Shown here one piece after another: positions 33,554 through 42,217 of a stretch of 58,170 nt of DNA. Position 1 is the stretch's first letter. Each line of letters starts with the position of its first letter. The stretch comes from JALHNF01 sp031972295 (GTDB lineage Bacteria; Patescibacteriota; Minisyncoccia; Phycocordibacterales; UBA5272), in NCBI GenBank assembly GCA_031972295.1, contig DALYEZ010000004.1:1-58170 (forward strand), read 5' to 3'. Made by a program: the position numbers and the translations under genes. Below the pieces are notes generated by a model. The model made no database searches and was not told the DNA's origin. It worked only from the letters and a program-made list of their open reading frames with translations.

Positions 33554-33890
33554 AGCCGACTTGCGTCATAGTTCCAATCACTGGAACACTTACACAGTAT
33601 GGCGCAACACCCACCAAACACACTCCGCCACTTACATAGTTACCGAGGATACTTACACTTGGGTAGGGAAAATACCATAAGTAAGGGCGAGTGATTGGCG
33701 GTTGCCACAAAAACATTCCAAAGTACGGAGGTATTGGCATAACAACATATACAGCCATTCCTGTAACCTGGCATGTGCACGGAATAATCATGACTACTTT
33801 TCCACCGAAAGGATTCACTAGACCGGCAGCGCTTGTTTGATGAGGAAAAAAGAAAATGAAACTAAGAACAAAGACTAAGAAGATACGCAT
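33540..33890 (-). CDS. Secreted hydrophobic Pro/Tyr-rich protein, 116 aa
   Basis: Not recognised. The start is placed at 33890 (MRIFLVFVLSFIFFF), since the upstream 18 codons lie on the promoter side and lack a signal. The signal peptide ends near TSAAG. The mature part is rich in Pro, Tyr, Trp, Val and Gly with four cysteines (CTC, then two more near the C-terminus), suggestive of a small disulfide-bonded surface protein. The -10 TATTAT (minus strand) ends 8 bases before the ATG. It diverges from the first gene of the secretion-like locus with only 20 bases between start codons. Confidence 0.68.
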   Translation of the reverse strand: MRIFLVFVLSFIFFFPHQTSAAGLVNPFGGKVVMIIPCTCQVTGMAVYVVMPIPPYFGMFLWQPPITRPYLWYFPYPSVSILGNYVSGGVCLVGVAPYCVSVPVIGTMTQVGSSVK

Positions 33891-33894
33891 ATGC

Positions 33895-33904
33895 TGGTAT
33901 AATA
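33895..33904. promoter_or_regulatory. Bidirectional promoter with one shared -10 element
   Basis: TATAATA (33898-33904) reads TATAAT with a TGG extension on the plus strand and TATTAT on the minus strand. Start codons lie 7 bases (33911, plus) and 8 bases (33890, minus) away. Both transcripts would be leaderless and cannot be started at the same moment. Confidence 0.68.
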
Positions 33905-33910
33905 CACCGT

Positions 33911-34792
33911 ATGAACGATTCTTGGAAACCACATAAGAGGACACTTTGGGTCATCGGCACCCTTTGCGTACTTAGTGTTCTCTTTGTTTGGTTCAATCAA
34001 GAAAAAAATGTTGTGCCTCTTTTAACACAAGAAGACATTGTTACTAAAAGCGCAGAGGATGTGACAACGCGTGATAGTGATGATGATGGTGTTCGAGATT
34101 GGGAAGAGTTTTTGTGGGGACTTGACCCGAATAAAAAAGACAGCAACCGGGATGGGATAAACGACGGTGAAGAACTCGAGGCAAAAAAGGTTGCTCTCCG
34201 AGGAACCTCTACGCCCGTAACTACAGCAACCTCGACCTTCACAGACACATTTTCTCGCGAATTCTTTGTTGCTTTTTCAGCGCTCAAACAATCTGGCAAC
34301 CTCACCACTTCAAACATCGACCAAATCTCAAAACAAAGCTTAGGGGCACTTACTCAAGCAACAATAGAGGAAAAGTACTCAAAAAAAGATCTTCTCTTTG
34401 CGAGTTCAACACCTGAAGCAAAAACATTGTATGAGAAGGCAATGTCCCAGACAGGAAAAGGGTTATCCATCAAAACACTCGGTAGAGAACTCGAGCTTTT
34501 AAACCGTGCCATTAATAAACCTCGCTCAGAGAAACTCATCACTGAACTGCAAAAAATCCAACAAATTTATCTGACCTTAGCAGAAAGGACTATAAAGATT
34601 GCGGCGCCGAGCGCAATCCAAAATACTCACCTTGACCTTGCAAACACATATTATAAGCTCGGTGCTGCAGTTGGGGGATTAACGCAAATCTATGACGACC
34701 CCGCGCTCAGTATTGTATACTTTAATGAGTACCAAAAGGCACTTGGAAAACTTCCTACCGTTATGGGTGCCTTAGTAAAATACACGAACTAA
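33911..34792 (+). CDS. Membrane-anchored protein with calcium-binding-type repeats, 293 aa
   Basis: A short cytoplasmic start (MNDSWKPHKR) is followed by a membrane helix (about 11-28). An outside part opens with Asp-rich loops RDSDDDGVRDWEEF and DSNRDGINDGEEL (about 54-90), the pattern of thrombospondin type 3 / EF-hand-like calcium loops. The rest (about 105-293) is helical and unrecognised. It is the first of eleven plus-strand genes (33911-48548) that include the VirB4, VirB6 and PrgI homologues. It is probably an accessory surface subunit. It has the shared leaderless promoter. Confidence 0.78.
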   Translation: MNDSWKPHKRTLWVIGTLCVLSVLFVWFNQEKNVVPLLTQEDIVTKSAEDVTTRDSDDDGVRDWEEFLWGLDPNKKDSNRDGINDGEELEAKKVALRGTSTPVTTATSTFTDTFSREFFVAFSALKQSGNLTTSNIDQISKQSLGALTQATIEEKYSKKDLLFASSTPEAKTLYEKAMSQTGKGLSIKTLGRELELLNRAINKPRSEKLITELQKIQQIYLTLAERTIKIAAPSAIQNTHLDLANTYYKLGAAVGGLTQIYDDPALSIVYFNEYQKALGKLPTVMGALVKYTN

Positions 34793-34796
34793 TTCT

Positions 34797-36554
34797 ATGC
34801 ACACATTCATCAAGAAAAGCCTTTCTCTCTTTTTTGTCCTCACCCTTCTTTTTTCACCACTAGCGGGACCTATCCTTGCACCAAAAGCAGAGGCACAATT
34901 AGGTGGCGTGATTTCTGGATGTTTGGGTGGTTATGTAGCGGGACTTGTAGGAAGTTTTTTAAGTTTCCTTAATGTTCCAACTGATGACACAAAAAATAAC
35001 ATCAAAGAATGTCTGGATGCAATTGGATACGCTCTCGCAAAAACACTTCTTGCGCAAATGACAGATAGTATTATCAACTGGATCAACGGTGGTTTCGACG
35101 GCAATCCATTTTATATTGGTGACACAGGAAGCTTCTTTAAAAACGTTATCCGTGATGAACTCCAGCTCGCGCTTGATGATTTAAAAAATACCCAAACTAT
35201 TTATTTCGATATAATCCGCCAAGAAGCCATATACAAAGCTAGGTTAACTTTAGGGGATAGGCTTGGGTACACTCTCGATTCGGCAATAGTCACAGGTCTT
35301 TGTGGATATGCCCAATATGAAAATTACGAATTTTGTTCACAACAACTCACTCCGGAAAGCCGTTCAGAACTTGCGCGTGCATTTACCCGAGGCTACATTC
35401 CATTCCAATGGAGTACGTGGGACAGCTTAACGCAAAATTGCGGTAATAATATCTTCTGTGCAAATACCTCTGCGCTCAACTATCAGCTCTCTCAACGCCA
35501 AGAACGTCTCCAGCAATTAAATAATGACCTCAATAGAAGTGGAGGATTTTTAAACCAAGAAGTCTGTGCTGATCCAGGTTTTGAAAGACGTCTTTCTGAA
35601 TGGGAAGCGGAAGCAGCAAGCTACACTATTCCTCCAGATGAAGATTTTGTAGGACCACCTGAACCACCAGAAAGTGCTCTCGCAGATCAAATTGCTTCCG
35701 GAGCGTTTCGACCGCGCCCCGTGTGTGCAGAAAAAATAATTAAGACCCCTGGAAGAACAATTGCCGACAAACTTACCTCAAACCTTGGAACTACTGAGCG
35801 TCAACTTGAACTTGCAGACGAACTCAATGAATCAATTGCAGCTATTTTTGATGCACTCATTAGTAAACTCATCAGTGACGGGCTCTCATCATTTAAGGGT
35901 GGAAATAATAATGGTAACAGTGACAATGATGCGTATTACCAATCTCTCAATAGTGAAAACAGTGGGTTTGAATACGAGCCAACAAGCGACGTTCTCAGTC
36001 GAGACCAGGAAGCGTGCGAATTTACCGGTGGTACGTACGACACCGAACTTGAAGTTTGTGACTTTAACGAATCCACAACCGATGAACAAGAAGGAGGGTT
36101 TCCACAGTTCCCATGGACTCTTGATGATGGAACTATCCTAAACGACGATCGTGCCCTTGCTACATATATAAATGCAAACCCAGGGGAGTGCTTGCAGATT
36201 GACGAGCTTCGTATTGTAGATGGAACAGAGCCGTGTAATACAGGTGTCTCAAGCAACGCAGGCGACGCAGGAGGTGTCAGTACGGGAACTCTTTCAATAA
36301 CACCCGAACCACTTCTGAAGGGAAGCTCCGCATCTTTTTCTATAAGTGCTGGTCCGAGTAATGTAAACTATGAAATTACTTTACAAGTTCCATCTCAATT
36401 AGAAGGAATTTTCTTAGACGCAGGTGTAACGGATGAAAGTGGGGCGGGCACTATCTCAGCGCAAATTCCAACAGTTTCTGACACAGAAGGAGTAGTTACG
36501 GTGCAATTTGGATCGGGAGAATCTTTGGAAAAAGTAGTTTCTTTAACGCAATAG
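34797..36554 (+). CDS. Secreted/membrane protein of the T4SS-like locus, 585 aa
   Basis: Family not named by me. The signal peptide is at 1-33 (ending EAQ), then a Gly-rich hydrophobic stretch (about 35-60), then a helical domain with several cysteines (likely disulfides). A disordered Asn/Asp/Ser-rich segment lies near 365-385 and cysteine motifs (CEFTGGTYD, LEVCDFNE) near 400-425. A C-terminal Ig-like beta domain spans about 500-585 (LSITPEPLLKGSSASFSISA and onward). It starts 4 bases after the previous stop. The position between the Ca-loop protein and the VirB6-like gene suggests an outer part of the machine. Confidence 0.75.
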   Translation: MHTFIKKSLSLFFVLTLLFSPLAGPILAPKAEAQLGGVISGCLGGYVAGLVGSFLSFLNVPTDDTKNNIKECLDAIGYALAKTLLAQMTDSIINWINGGFDGNPFYIGDTGSFFKNVIRDELQLALDDLKNTQTIYFDIIRQEAIYKARLTLGDRLGYTLDSAIVTGLCGYAQYENYEFCSQQLTPESRSELARAFTRGYIPFQWSTWDSLTQNCGNNIFCANTSALNYQLSQRQERLQQLNNDLNRSGGFLNQEVCADPGFERRLSEWEAEAASYTIPPDEDFVGPPEPPESALADQIASGAFRPRPVCAEKIIKTPGRTIADKLTSNLGTTERQLELADELNESIAAIFDALISKLISDGLSSFKGGNNNGNSDNDAYYQSLNSENSGFEYEPTSDVLSRDQEACEFTGGTYDTELEVCDFNESTTDEQEGGFPQFPWTLDDGTILNDDRALATYINANPGECLQIDELRIVDGTEPCNTGVSSNAGDAGGVSTGTLSITPEPLLKGSSASFSISAGPSNVNYEITLQVPSQLEGIFLDAGVTDESGAGTISAQIPTVSDTEGVVTVQFGSGESLEKVVSLTQ

Positions 36555-36560
36555 CCCACC

Positions 36561-37361
36561 ATGAATAGAGGTGAAGCTAAAAATCAACTCAACCTAGAAA
36601 GAAAGCGTAGAGAAAATGACGTTTGGGAAAAATGGTTCCTGACTGAAACAAGGGGGGAAGTTACATCAAGCAGGCTCCTCGACCGAACCAATGAATTGAA
36701 TAAAATTCGTGATACTTACGATAAGGCTTTGCAGCGTCTAAATGAGCAGCCTGCGGAGCAGGTGGAACAAAATCCTCAAAGAACTCCGCGAAGTGTTAAT
36801 CGTCCAACAAACACTGCGCCACGAGTTGCTCCTGGTACAGAAAACTTACCAGAAAATCAGCCATTAATTCCAGGTCAAGAAGTGCGTCCAAGATCACAGG
36901 TCACTCAAGTGAGTAATCAAAGTGAGCCTCAAGTTGTACGTCAAGCACGCGCAGAAAACAATCGAGTGGATACTGAAATGAATGAGAATGAATTTGAAAC
37001 CCAGGAAGAAACATCTCTTATTGAAAACAAGGCTAGCAAAGAGGAAAAAAGGGTTCATAAACTAAGCACCTTGCAGCGTTTTGTTTTGATCTGTATCGCT
37101 CTTCTTGCTGATCTTATAAATCTCGTTCCTTTTCTAAATATTCTGATTACCGCTGTTGTGGAACCTTCTCTTGGTATTTATTTTAGGATAAAAAAACTAA
37201 CAATCGCACCAACTGTAATTGCGACCATAATTGAATTCATTCCAGGATTAAGTGCTATTCCAGGAATCACCCTCGGGGTTATTATCACCATCCTATACGA
37301 CCAATTTGGTGCAGGGGTAGTAGAAAAGGTTCCTCTTCTATCAAAGATAGTGCGTAAGTAG
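36561..37361 (+). CDS. Membrane protein of the T4SS-like locus, 266 aa
   Basis: Not recognised. The N-terminal 165 residues are charged, helical then Pro/Gln/Asn-rich and likely disordered. The C-terminal 100 residues hold three hydrophobic segments (about 170-190, 192-210 and 215-250) with Pro-Gly turns (IPGLSAIPGITLG). It starts 6 bases after the previous gene. It has no enzyme motif. A small integral subunit or assembly factor is the likely role by context only. Confidence 0.7.
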   Translation: MNRGEAKNQLNLERKRRENDVWEKWFLTETRGEVTSSRLLDRTNELNKIRDTYDKALQRLNEQPAEQVEQNPQRTPRSVNRPTNTAPRVAPGTENLPENQPLIPGQEVRPRSQVTQVSNQSEPQVVRQARAENNRVDTEMNENEFETQEETSLIENKASKEEKRVHKLSTLQRFVLICIALLADLINLVPFLNILITAVVEPSLGIYFRIKKLTIAPTVIATIIEFIPGLSAIPGITLGVIITILYDQFGAGVVEKVPLLSKIVRK

Positions 37362-37412
37362 CTTCGTGGAGTCAAAAATAGTAAATACCGTGATAGAATA
37401 TGTATATAAATT

Positions 37413-40142
37413 GTGCGTAATTTTTTGAATACAACGTTCAAATTCCTTTCACGTAGCTCCATTCTCACGTTTATTTTTCTGTTGTCTTTTGGAACAACAT
37501 ACGCTGCGCCAATTATAGAATCTTTTACTGTAAACAACACCGAAGGATCCATTCAAGTTGATAATGATCAAGGTTGGACCGTTCGATGGGAAGCTAATAA
37601 TGCGGCCGGATGTTTAATTAAATCCGATGAAGTTTTCGCGGGTGATAGTGAGCTACCGAAGTGGTCTTCGGTATCAAGTGGAACTTTTTCAGGTTTTCAT
37701 AATTCAAATGACGCTGGGGGGCTGATAGTTGATTCAGAAACTTTTACCTACAACATTACCTGTTACGAAAGTGTCCAGGAAACTACTGGTCCAACACAAG
37801 CACCACAGATAGTAACCCATACAAGTACAAACCCTTACACTGGAGCATATGATCCATTACGAGTTACAGGTATTGGTGGTGTGTCAAAAACAGTGACAGT
37901 CACAGTAATTGATCAAAGTGAGCTCACCTGTCCAACAGAAGGTGAGGGAGCTGATATTTGTAATGCTGTATGTACAACTGCACCAGGAACAGACGCCTGT
38001 AACGCTTGTAAAGGTCCTAATGGAACAAACTCGCCTCAATGTAGGCAAGCATACCAATGTATCTCAAATGGTGGAAATACGTCTACATGTCAAACAACCG
38101 CAGAAGGATTAAACAACGCCACACAACCAAAGGATCCTGACCAAAGTGGTGGACGCTGTTTTCCAAAACTTATGGGAGGAGCAGGGTTTGACGTCACTGG
38201 TTGTATTATTGATATTCTAGACGTCACCACCGTACCGCTTGCAGCATCATTCTTACAGCTTTGTGCTTACATCTTTGAATTTGCAGTCCAGATTAGTATT
38301 GTTCAATTTTCAAATCTTGTCTCTGGCAATGGTGACTGGCTTACCTCAATATGGAGAACGATTCGAGATGTCTTAAATATCTTTGTTATCTTTATCCTTT
38401 TGTATAGCGCTATTAAAGTTATTGTCGGCCAGGGAGGAGAGATAAAGAAACTTATCTCTGGTGTGATTCTCTTTGGAGTACTGACCAACTTCAGTCTATT
38501 TATTACAAAAGCTGCAGTTGACCTTTCTAATATAGTTGCGCTTGAGTTCTACCAGCAAATGCGTAATGCACCGCTCAGCGAAGCTCGATTTAGCAACGGT
38601 CTTGGTGCTACCATCGTCGGCATAACAGGCTTAACCAATCTTTACGACCCACAAGGAGCAATAAGTGGTGGAAGTGGTATTAGTAATACAACCACAGAGA
38701 AAATCGCAGGAACACCTCTCCAAAACAGTATCATGTACCGTATAGCGATGATTTTCGTTTTCATTGCTGTGGCATTTGTATTCCTGCAAGCAGCATTTAT
38801 CTTTGTTGCACGTACCTTAAGTATTATCGTTCTTCTCATTTTTTCTCCACTCATGTTTGCTGGTGGAGTATTCAGCCCACTTAAAGAATGGATTGATAAG
38901 TGGTGGAAAGATTTTGTCGGACAGATTGCACTAGCTCCTGTTTTCATGATTCTTCTTTATGTGGTACTTACCATACTCGGAAGTCTTGTTAAAGCCACAA
39001 ATTCAATGACAGCAGAAAGGGATGATATCTACGCTTTGTTAGGACTTATTATTCTTACTTCGGCTCTTACTATTTTTGGTTTTGGTCTTGTAATTAAAAC
39101 AGCGCGTGAATTTTCAAGGGGCGTTGGAGAAAAAGGTGTTTCTAAAGCGCTTGGATGGGGTGCGCAAGCAGCGGGACTTGTGGGTGGATTTGTTGGAAGA
39201 AACACGATGGGACGAATTGGAAAGAGTCTGTTGAGTGGGGATAGTGCGACTGGCAACGCGCTCCGTGAAAATGCTGCAAAAAATACACTTGCTAGTCGTT
39301 TGTTTTCTAGAAATATACTCCGAGCCGCTGGCTCTGCGAGTAGAAGTGAGTTCGATGTTCGTTCATCTCCAGTTGGAAGCGGTATCGGCAAAATTATTGA
39401 TGCAAGCAACAAATACACAAAAGGTAATGTTCAAATAGATGCAGGAAAAGCAACGACGGCTGGAGGTTTTGCGGGACGACTCAAAAAAGATACAGAGGAA
39501 CAAACAAAACAAGATGTCGCAACATTGAAAGAACGCGAAGGTCTCTTAAAAGCAGAAGGTGATACACGTGAGATCAAAAAAGCAAACTCTGACCGTAAAA
39601 AAGCCTTCGAAGCAAATGGCGGATACAATCGTGAAATCTTTGAGGCAACTGCGGACTTTATTACTGGTCGTGGCATAAAAACAAGTCTTGTCACAGGTAG
39701 AGCAACTGGGCAGTCAGTACGTGAAGACGCTATTACAGAACTCAAGAAAAAGAGTAAGAAAAGTAAAAATGAAGATGAGTTAAAAATCTGGAAGAAAGAT
39801 CTTCTTAGATACACAAAATTTGGAACAAAACCTGCTGAGAAATTCTTACCCGATGATGTTGAGGTTAATGGGAAGAAAGTCAGTGATTATAAATCAAAAG
39901 AAGACCTCGAAGATGCTCTTGTTGAACTTGATGAAATTGATACTAAAAAACTTTGGGAAAAAGTGAGCGATGGTGCCGAAGCCGCTCCTGCAACCAACCC
40001 CGACCGAAGTAAAGCCCTTCAGCGTGCAAAAGCTGCGCCAAGCCAAATTTCAAAACTAGCTGAAACTCTTGATAAAGAAGGTGAGCGTGAGGAAAAGAAA
40101 AAAGAAGAGAAAAAGGATGATAAGAAAGACATCAAAAAATAA
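37413..40142 (+). CDS. VirB6/TrbL-like polytopic membrane protein, 909 aa
   Basis: It starts with GTG and has a signal peptide (to about 32). A Cys-rich beta-type ectodomain follows (about 33-260, with close-set Cys in CNAVCTT and CNACKGP). Six or more membrane helices (about 273-564) have the VirB6/TrbL pattern, including IVLLIFSPLMFAGGVFSP and the conserved Trp-rich KEWIDKWWKDFV. A long charged, mostly helical cytoplasmic tail covers about 565-909. VirB6 is the core inner-membrane channel component of type IV secretion. The ectodomain and the tail are much larger than in classical VirB6. TAGAAT (37394-37399) is a possible near-leaderless promoter. Confidence 0.86.
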   Translation: MRNFLNTTFKFLSRSSILTFIFLLSFGTTYAAPIIESFTVNNTEGSIQVDNDQGWTVRWEANNAAGCLIKSDEVFAGDSELPKWSSVSSGTFSGFHNSNDAGGLIVDSETFTYNITCYESVQETTGPTQAPQIVTHTSTNPYTGAYDPLRVTGIGGVSKTVTVTVIDQSELTCPTEGEGADICNAVCTTAPGTDACNACKGPNGTNSPQCRQAYQCISNGGNTSTCQTTAEGLNNATQPKDPDQSGGRCFPKLMGGAGFDVTGCIIDILDVTTVPLAASFLQLCAYIFEFAVQISIVQFSNLVSGNGDWLTSIWRTIRDVLNIFVIFILLYSAIKVIVGQGGEIKKLISGVILFGVLTNFSLFITKAAVDLSNIVALEFYQQMRNAPLSEARFSNGLGATIVGITGLTNLYDPQGAISGGSGISNTTTEKIAGTPLQNSIMYRIAMIFVFIAVAFVFLQAAFIFVARTLSIIVLLIFSPLMFAGGVFSPLKEWIDKWWKDFVGQIALAPVFMILLYVVLTILGSLVKATNSMTAERDDIYALLGLIILTSALTIFGFGLVIKTAREFSRGVGEKGVSKALGWGAQAAGLVGGFVGRNTMGRIGKSLLSGDSATGNALRENAAKNTLASRLFSRNILRAAGSASRSEFDVRSSPVGSGIGKIIDASNKYTKGNVQIDAGKATTAGGFAGRLKKDTEEQTKQDVATLKEREGLLKAEGDTREIKKANSDRKKAFEANGGYNREIFEATADFITGRGIKTSLVTGRATGQSVREDAITELKKKSKKSKNEDELKIWKKDLLRYTKFGTKPAEKFLPDDVEVNGKKVSDYKSKEDLEDALVELDEIDTKKLWEKVSDGAEAAPATNPDRSKALQRAKAAPSQISKLAETLDKEGEREEKKKEEKKDDKKDIKK

Positions 40143-40145
40143 TTT

Positions 40146-41096
40146 ATGATCTCAAACTTTATTTTAGAAAAGTTACAAGTGATGCCTGAAAATATTAGAG
40201 GCCTTGCCTTTAGCCCGTACATAGAAAGCAAGCTTCTCGAAATTAAGACACTATTTGAATTGTCCGATGCACAAAGTGAAGAGTTGGAAAACATCTGGTA
40301 CGCAATATGCGCAAAGCAAATTGATATATACACAGTACCTGCAACCATCCAAGAAAGACTTAGTTTATCAGACAAACAAGCAGATATTATCGCAGATCAA
40401 TTTGCACAAGACATCCTCGCATATGCTGAGGATGAGCTCCTATCAATCTACACGACCATTCAGGAAAGAAAAGATATCTCTCAAAGAGACTTTGTTTCAC
40501 CTACCCAAAAGAGTACTGATACTGAAATTGCTCGCGACCCGCAAATAGTTCAAGCAAAACTTCTCCAAGTCCTCGAACAATTTAATCTGCACATCGACGA
40601 AAAAGGAATTGTCGCACACGAAGTAGAACGCTATCTTAAAGGGGAAGTGCTCTCAAGAGACCTTGTACCACATTTAACAGCAATGCTCGACAAGCCACTT
40701 TCTGAGGTTCAAGCAATTATTACGGCGTTAAATACTGAAATTTTTAAACCAATTCAAAAACAAATCGCTGAGGAAGGCACACTTGATATTTCTTACGACG
40801 ATGATGCTACACTACAAAACATTCTTGTTTCAAAAAAGAATGGAAGCATTGTTCCTAAAACAAAACCTTTAATCTCTTTTTTACCAAAAGAAGCACGTGT
40901 TTCAGAAGAAAAGAGGGCTGATGTTTTGTCTGATCTGCGGGCACAGGGAGGAACACCAGCAGGAACATCGCTTCTTTCTCAGGAGGTTCAAAAAGAAGAT
41001 CGGAAAATAGCTCCGAAGGCAGCACAGAAAGAAATTGACATCATGCTTCCAAACACGAAAACATATACTGTTGATCCATACCGAGAGATATTGTAG
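40146..41096 (+). CDS. Hypothetical helical protein of the T4SS-like locus, 316 aa
   Basis: Not recognised. It has no signal or membrane span. It is helical throughout, with internal similarity between the region around ETVPATIQERLSLSDKQADI-like blocks (about 60-85) and later LSRDLVPHLTAMLDKPLSEV (split), both looking like helical repeat hairpins. The C-terminal 80 residues are polar and disordered. It starts 3 bases after the VirB6-like gene and may be a cytoplasmic partner of its tail. A TATAAT at about 41104, downstream of it, serves the PrgI gene. Confidence 0.7.
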   Translation: MISNFILEKLQVMPENIRGLAFSPYIESKLLEIKTLFELSDAQSEELENIWYAICAKQIDIYTVPATIQERLSLSDKQADIIADQFAQDILAYAEDELLSIYTTIQERKDISQRDFVSPTQKSTDTEIARDPQIVQAKLLQVLEQFNLHIDEKGIVAHEVERYLKGEVLSRDLVPHLTAMLDKPLSEVQAIITALNTEIFKPIQKQIAEEGTLDISYDDDATLQNILVSKKNGSIVPKTKPLISFLPKEARVSEEKRADVLSDLRAQGGTPAGTSLLSQEVQKEDRKIAPKAAQKEIDIMLPNTKTYTVDPYREIL

Positions 41097-41127
41097 TTGT
41101 GGTATATAATCAAAAGAGAAATCATCC

Positions 41128-41553
41128 ATGCAGTTTCAAGTACCGCAATTTATTGAGATAGAAGATAAAATCGTAGGTCCACTTACGTTTAAACAGTTTT
41201 TATTCCTTATTGGTGGTGGTGGTGCGGCATTTATTTTTTACCAACTCCCTCTCTGGGCTGCAGTAAAATTCTTTCTTGTTATACTAAGTGTCGGAATAGG
41301 CGCGGCATTTGCTTTCTTAAAGATAAACAACAAATCACTTCTCGCCATCATTGAAGACGCTGTGATGTTTTACATTGGAAAAAAGCTCTATTTATGGAAG
41401 AAAGTTGCCAAACAATCAGAAAAGAAAGTCTCTCAACTACCAAGTGAGCAGCCAGGGTACAGCATGAGTCTCGGACTTCCAACATTATCCCAAAGCAAGC
41501 TCCGTGACCTTACTTGGGGACTTGATGTACAAACAAAAAAGAAAGATTTGTAG
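41128..41553 (+). CDS. PrgI-family membrane protein
   Basis: The 141-aa protein opens QFQVPQFIEIEDKIVGPLT, the PrgI/TcpE-type start. Two adjacent membrane helices follow (about 20-40 and 44-62), then a cytoplasmic stretch NNKSLLAIIEDAVMFYIGKKLYLWKK-type (given in part) and a polar tail. PrgI proteins are found in Gram-positive and CPR type IV secretion systems next to VirB4, and are thought to correspond to VirB3. This one is directly upstream of the VirB4 pair. A -10-like TATAAT lies about 18 bases before the ATG. Confidence 0.9.
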   Translation: MQFQVPQFIEIEDKIVGPLTFKQFLFLIGGGGAAFIFYQLPLWAAVKFFLVILSVGIGAAFAFLKINNKSLLAIIEDAVMFYIGKKLYLWKKVAKQSEKKVSQLPSEQPGYSMSLGLPTLSQSKLRDLTWGLDVQTKKKDL

Positions 41554-41577
41554 TAGAACTTTTGCTATACTGTATAC

Positions 41578-42216
41578 GTGCCTGTATCTTCACCTACACA
41601 ATCATTTGTTCCCATAAAAGAAATAAAAGATGGGGTTATTATACTTCCAAGTGGAGAATTGCGCGCAATTTTAATAGCCTCCTCTGTAAACCTGTCACTA
41701 AAGTCGCAAGACGAACAACAAGCGATTCTCTTACAATTTCAAAACTATCTAAATTCACTTGATTTTGAAACCCAAACGGTGGTGCAGTCACGCCGGCTTG
41801 ATATACGCCCATACATAAATCTCCTTGAAAATAGAGCAAAAAACGTCCTCGGAGATCTTTTAAAGACTCAAATCAAAGAATACATTGAGTTCATTAAAAC
41901 ATTCACCGACTCAACAAACATTATGACAAAGTCTTTCTTTGTTGTTATTCCATACCTTGCACCACTAACAAAGTCAGGTTCGCCTTTTGATCTTCTTAAA
42001 AACAAAAGTGGTGCAATACATTCTGTTGAAGATATCGCTTTTTTTGAGGAAAATAGATCTCAACTCGAACAAAGAATATCAACAGTGGAACAAGGTCTTG
42101 GACGGGTGGGTGTGCGTACTGCACGTCTTGGTACTGAAGAAATTATTGAGCTCTTCTACAAACTCTTCAATCCAGGCGATACAGAAAAACCAATAATGCC
42201 AACAAAAACACAATAA
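41578..42216 (+). CDS. TraC/VirB4 N-terminal-like protein, 212 aa
   Basis: It resembles the stand-alone N-terminal (TraC-like) domain seen beside VirB4 in CPR genomes: a beta-rich start (VPIKEIKDGVIILPSGELRA), then long helices with QSRRLDIRPYINLLENRAK. It has no ATPase motifs. It starts with GTG at 41578: the extended -10 TGC-TATACT (41563-41571) ends 6 bases before it, giving a leaderless internal promoter. VirB4 follows after a single base, so the two are tightly coupled and probably interact. Confidence 0.8.
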   Translation: MPVSSPTQSFVPIKEIKDGVIILPSGELRAILIASSVNLSLKSQDEQQAILLQFQNYLNSLDFETQTVVQSRRLDIRPYINLLENRAKNVLGDLLKTQIKEYIEFIKTFTDSTNIMTKSFFVVIPYLAPLTKSGSPFDLLKNKSGAIHSVEDIAFFEENRSQLEQRISTVEQGLGRVGVRTARLGTEEIIELFYKLFNPGDTEKPIMPTKTQ

Positions 42217-42217
42217 T

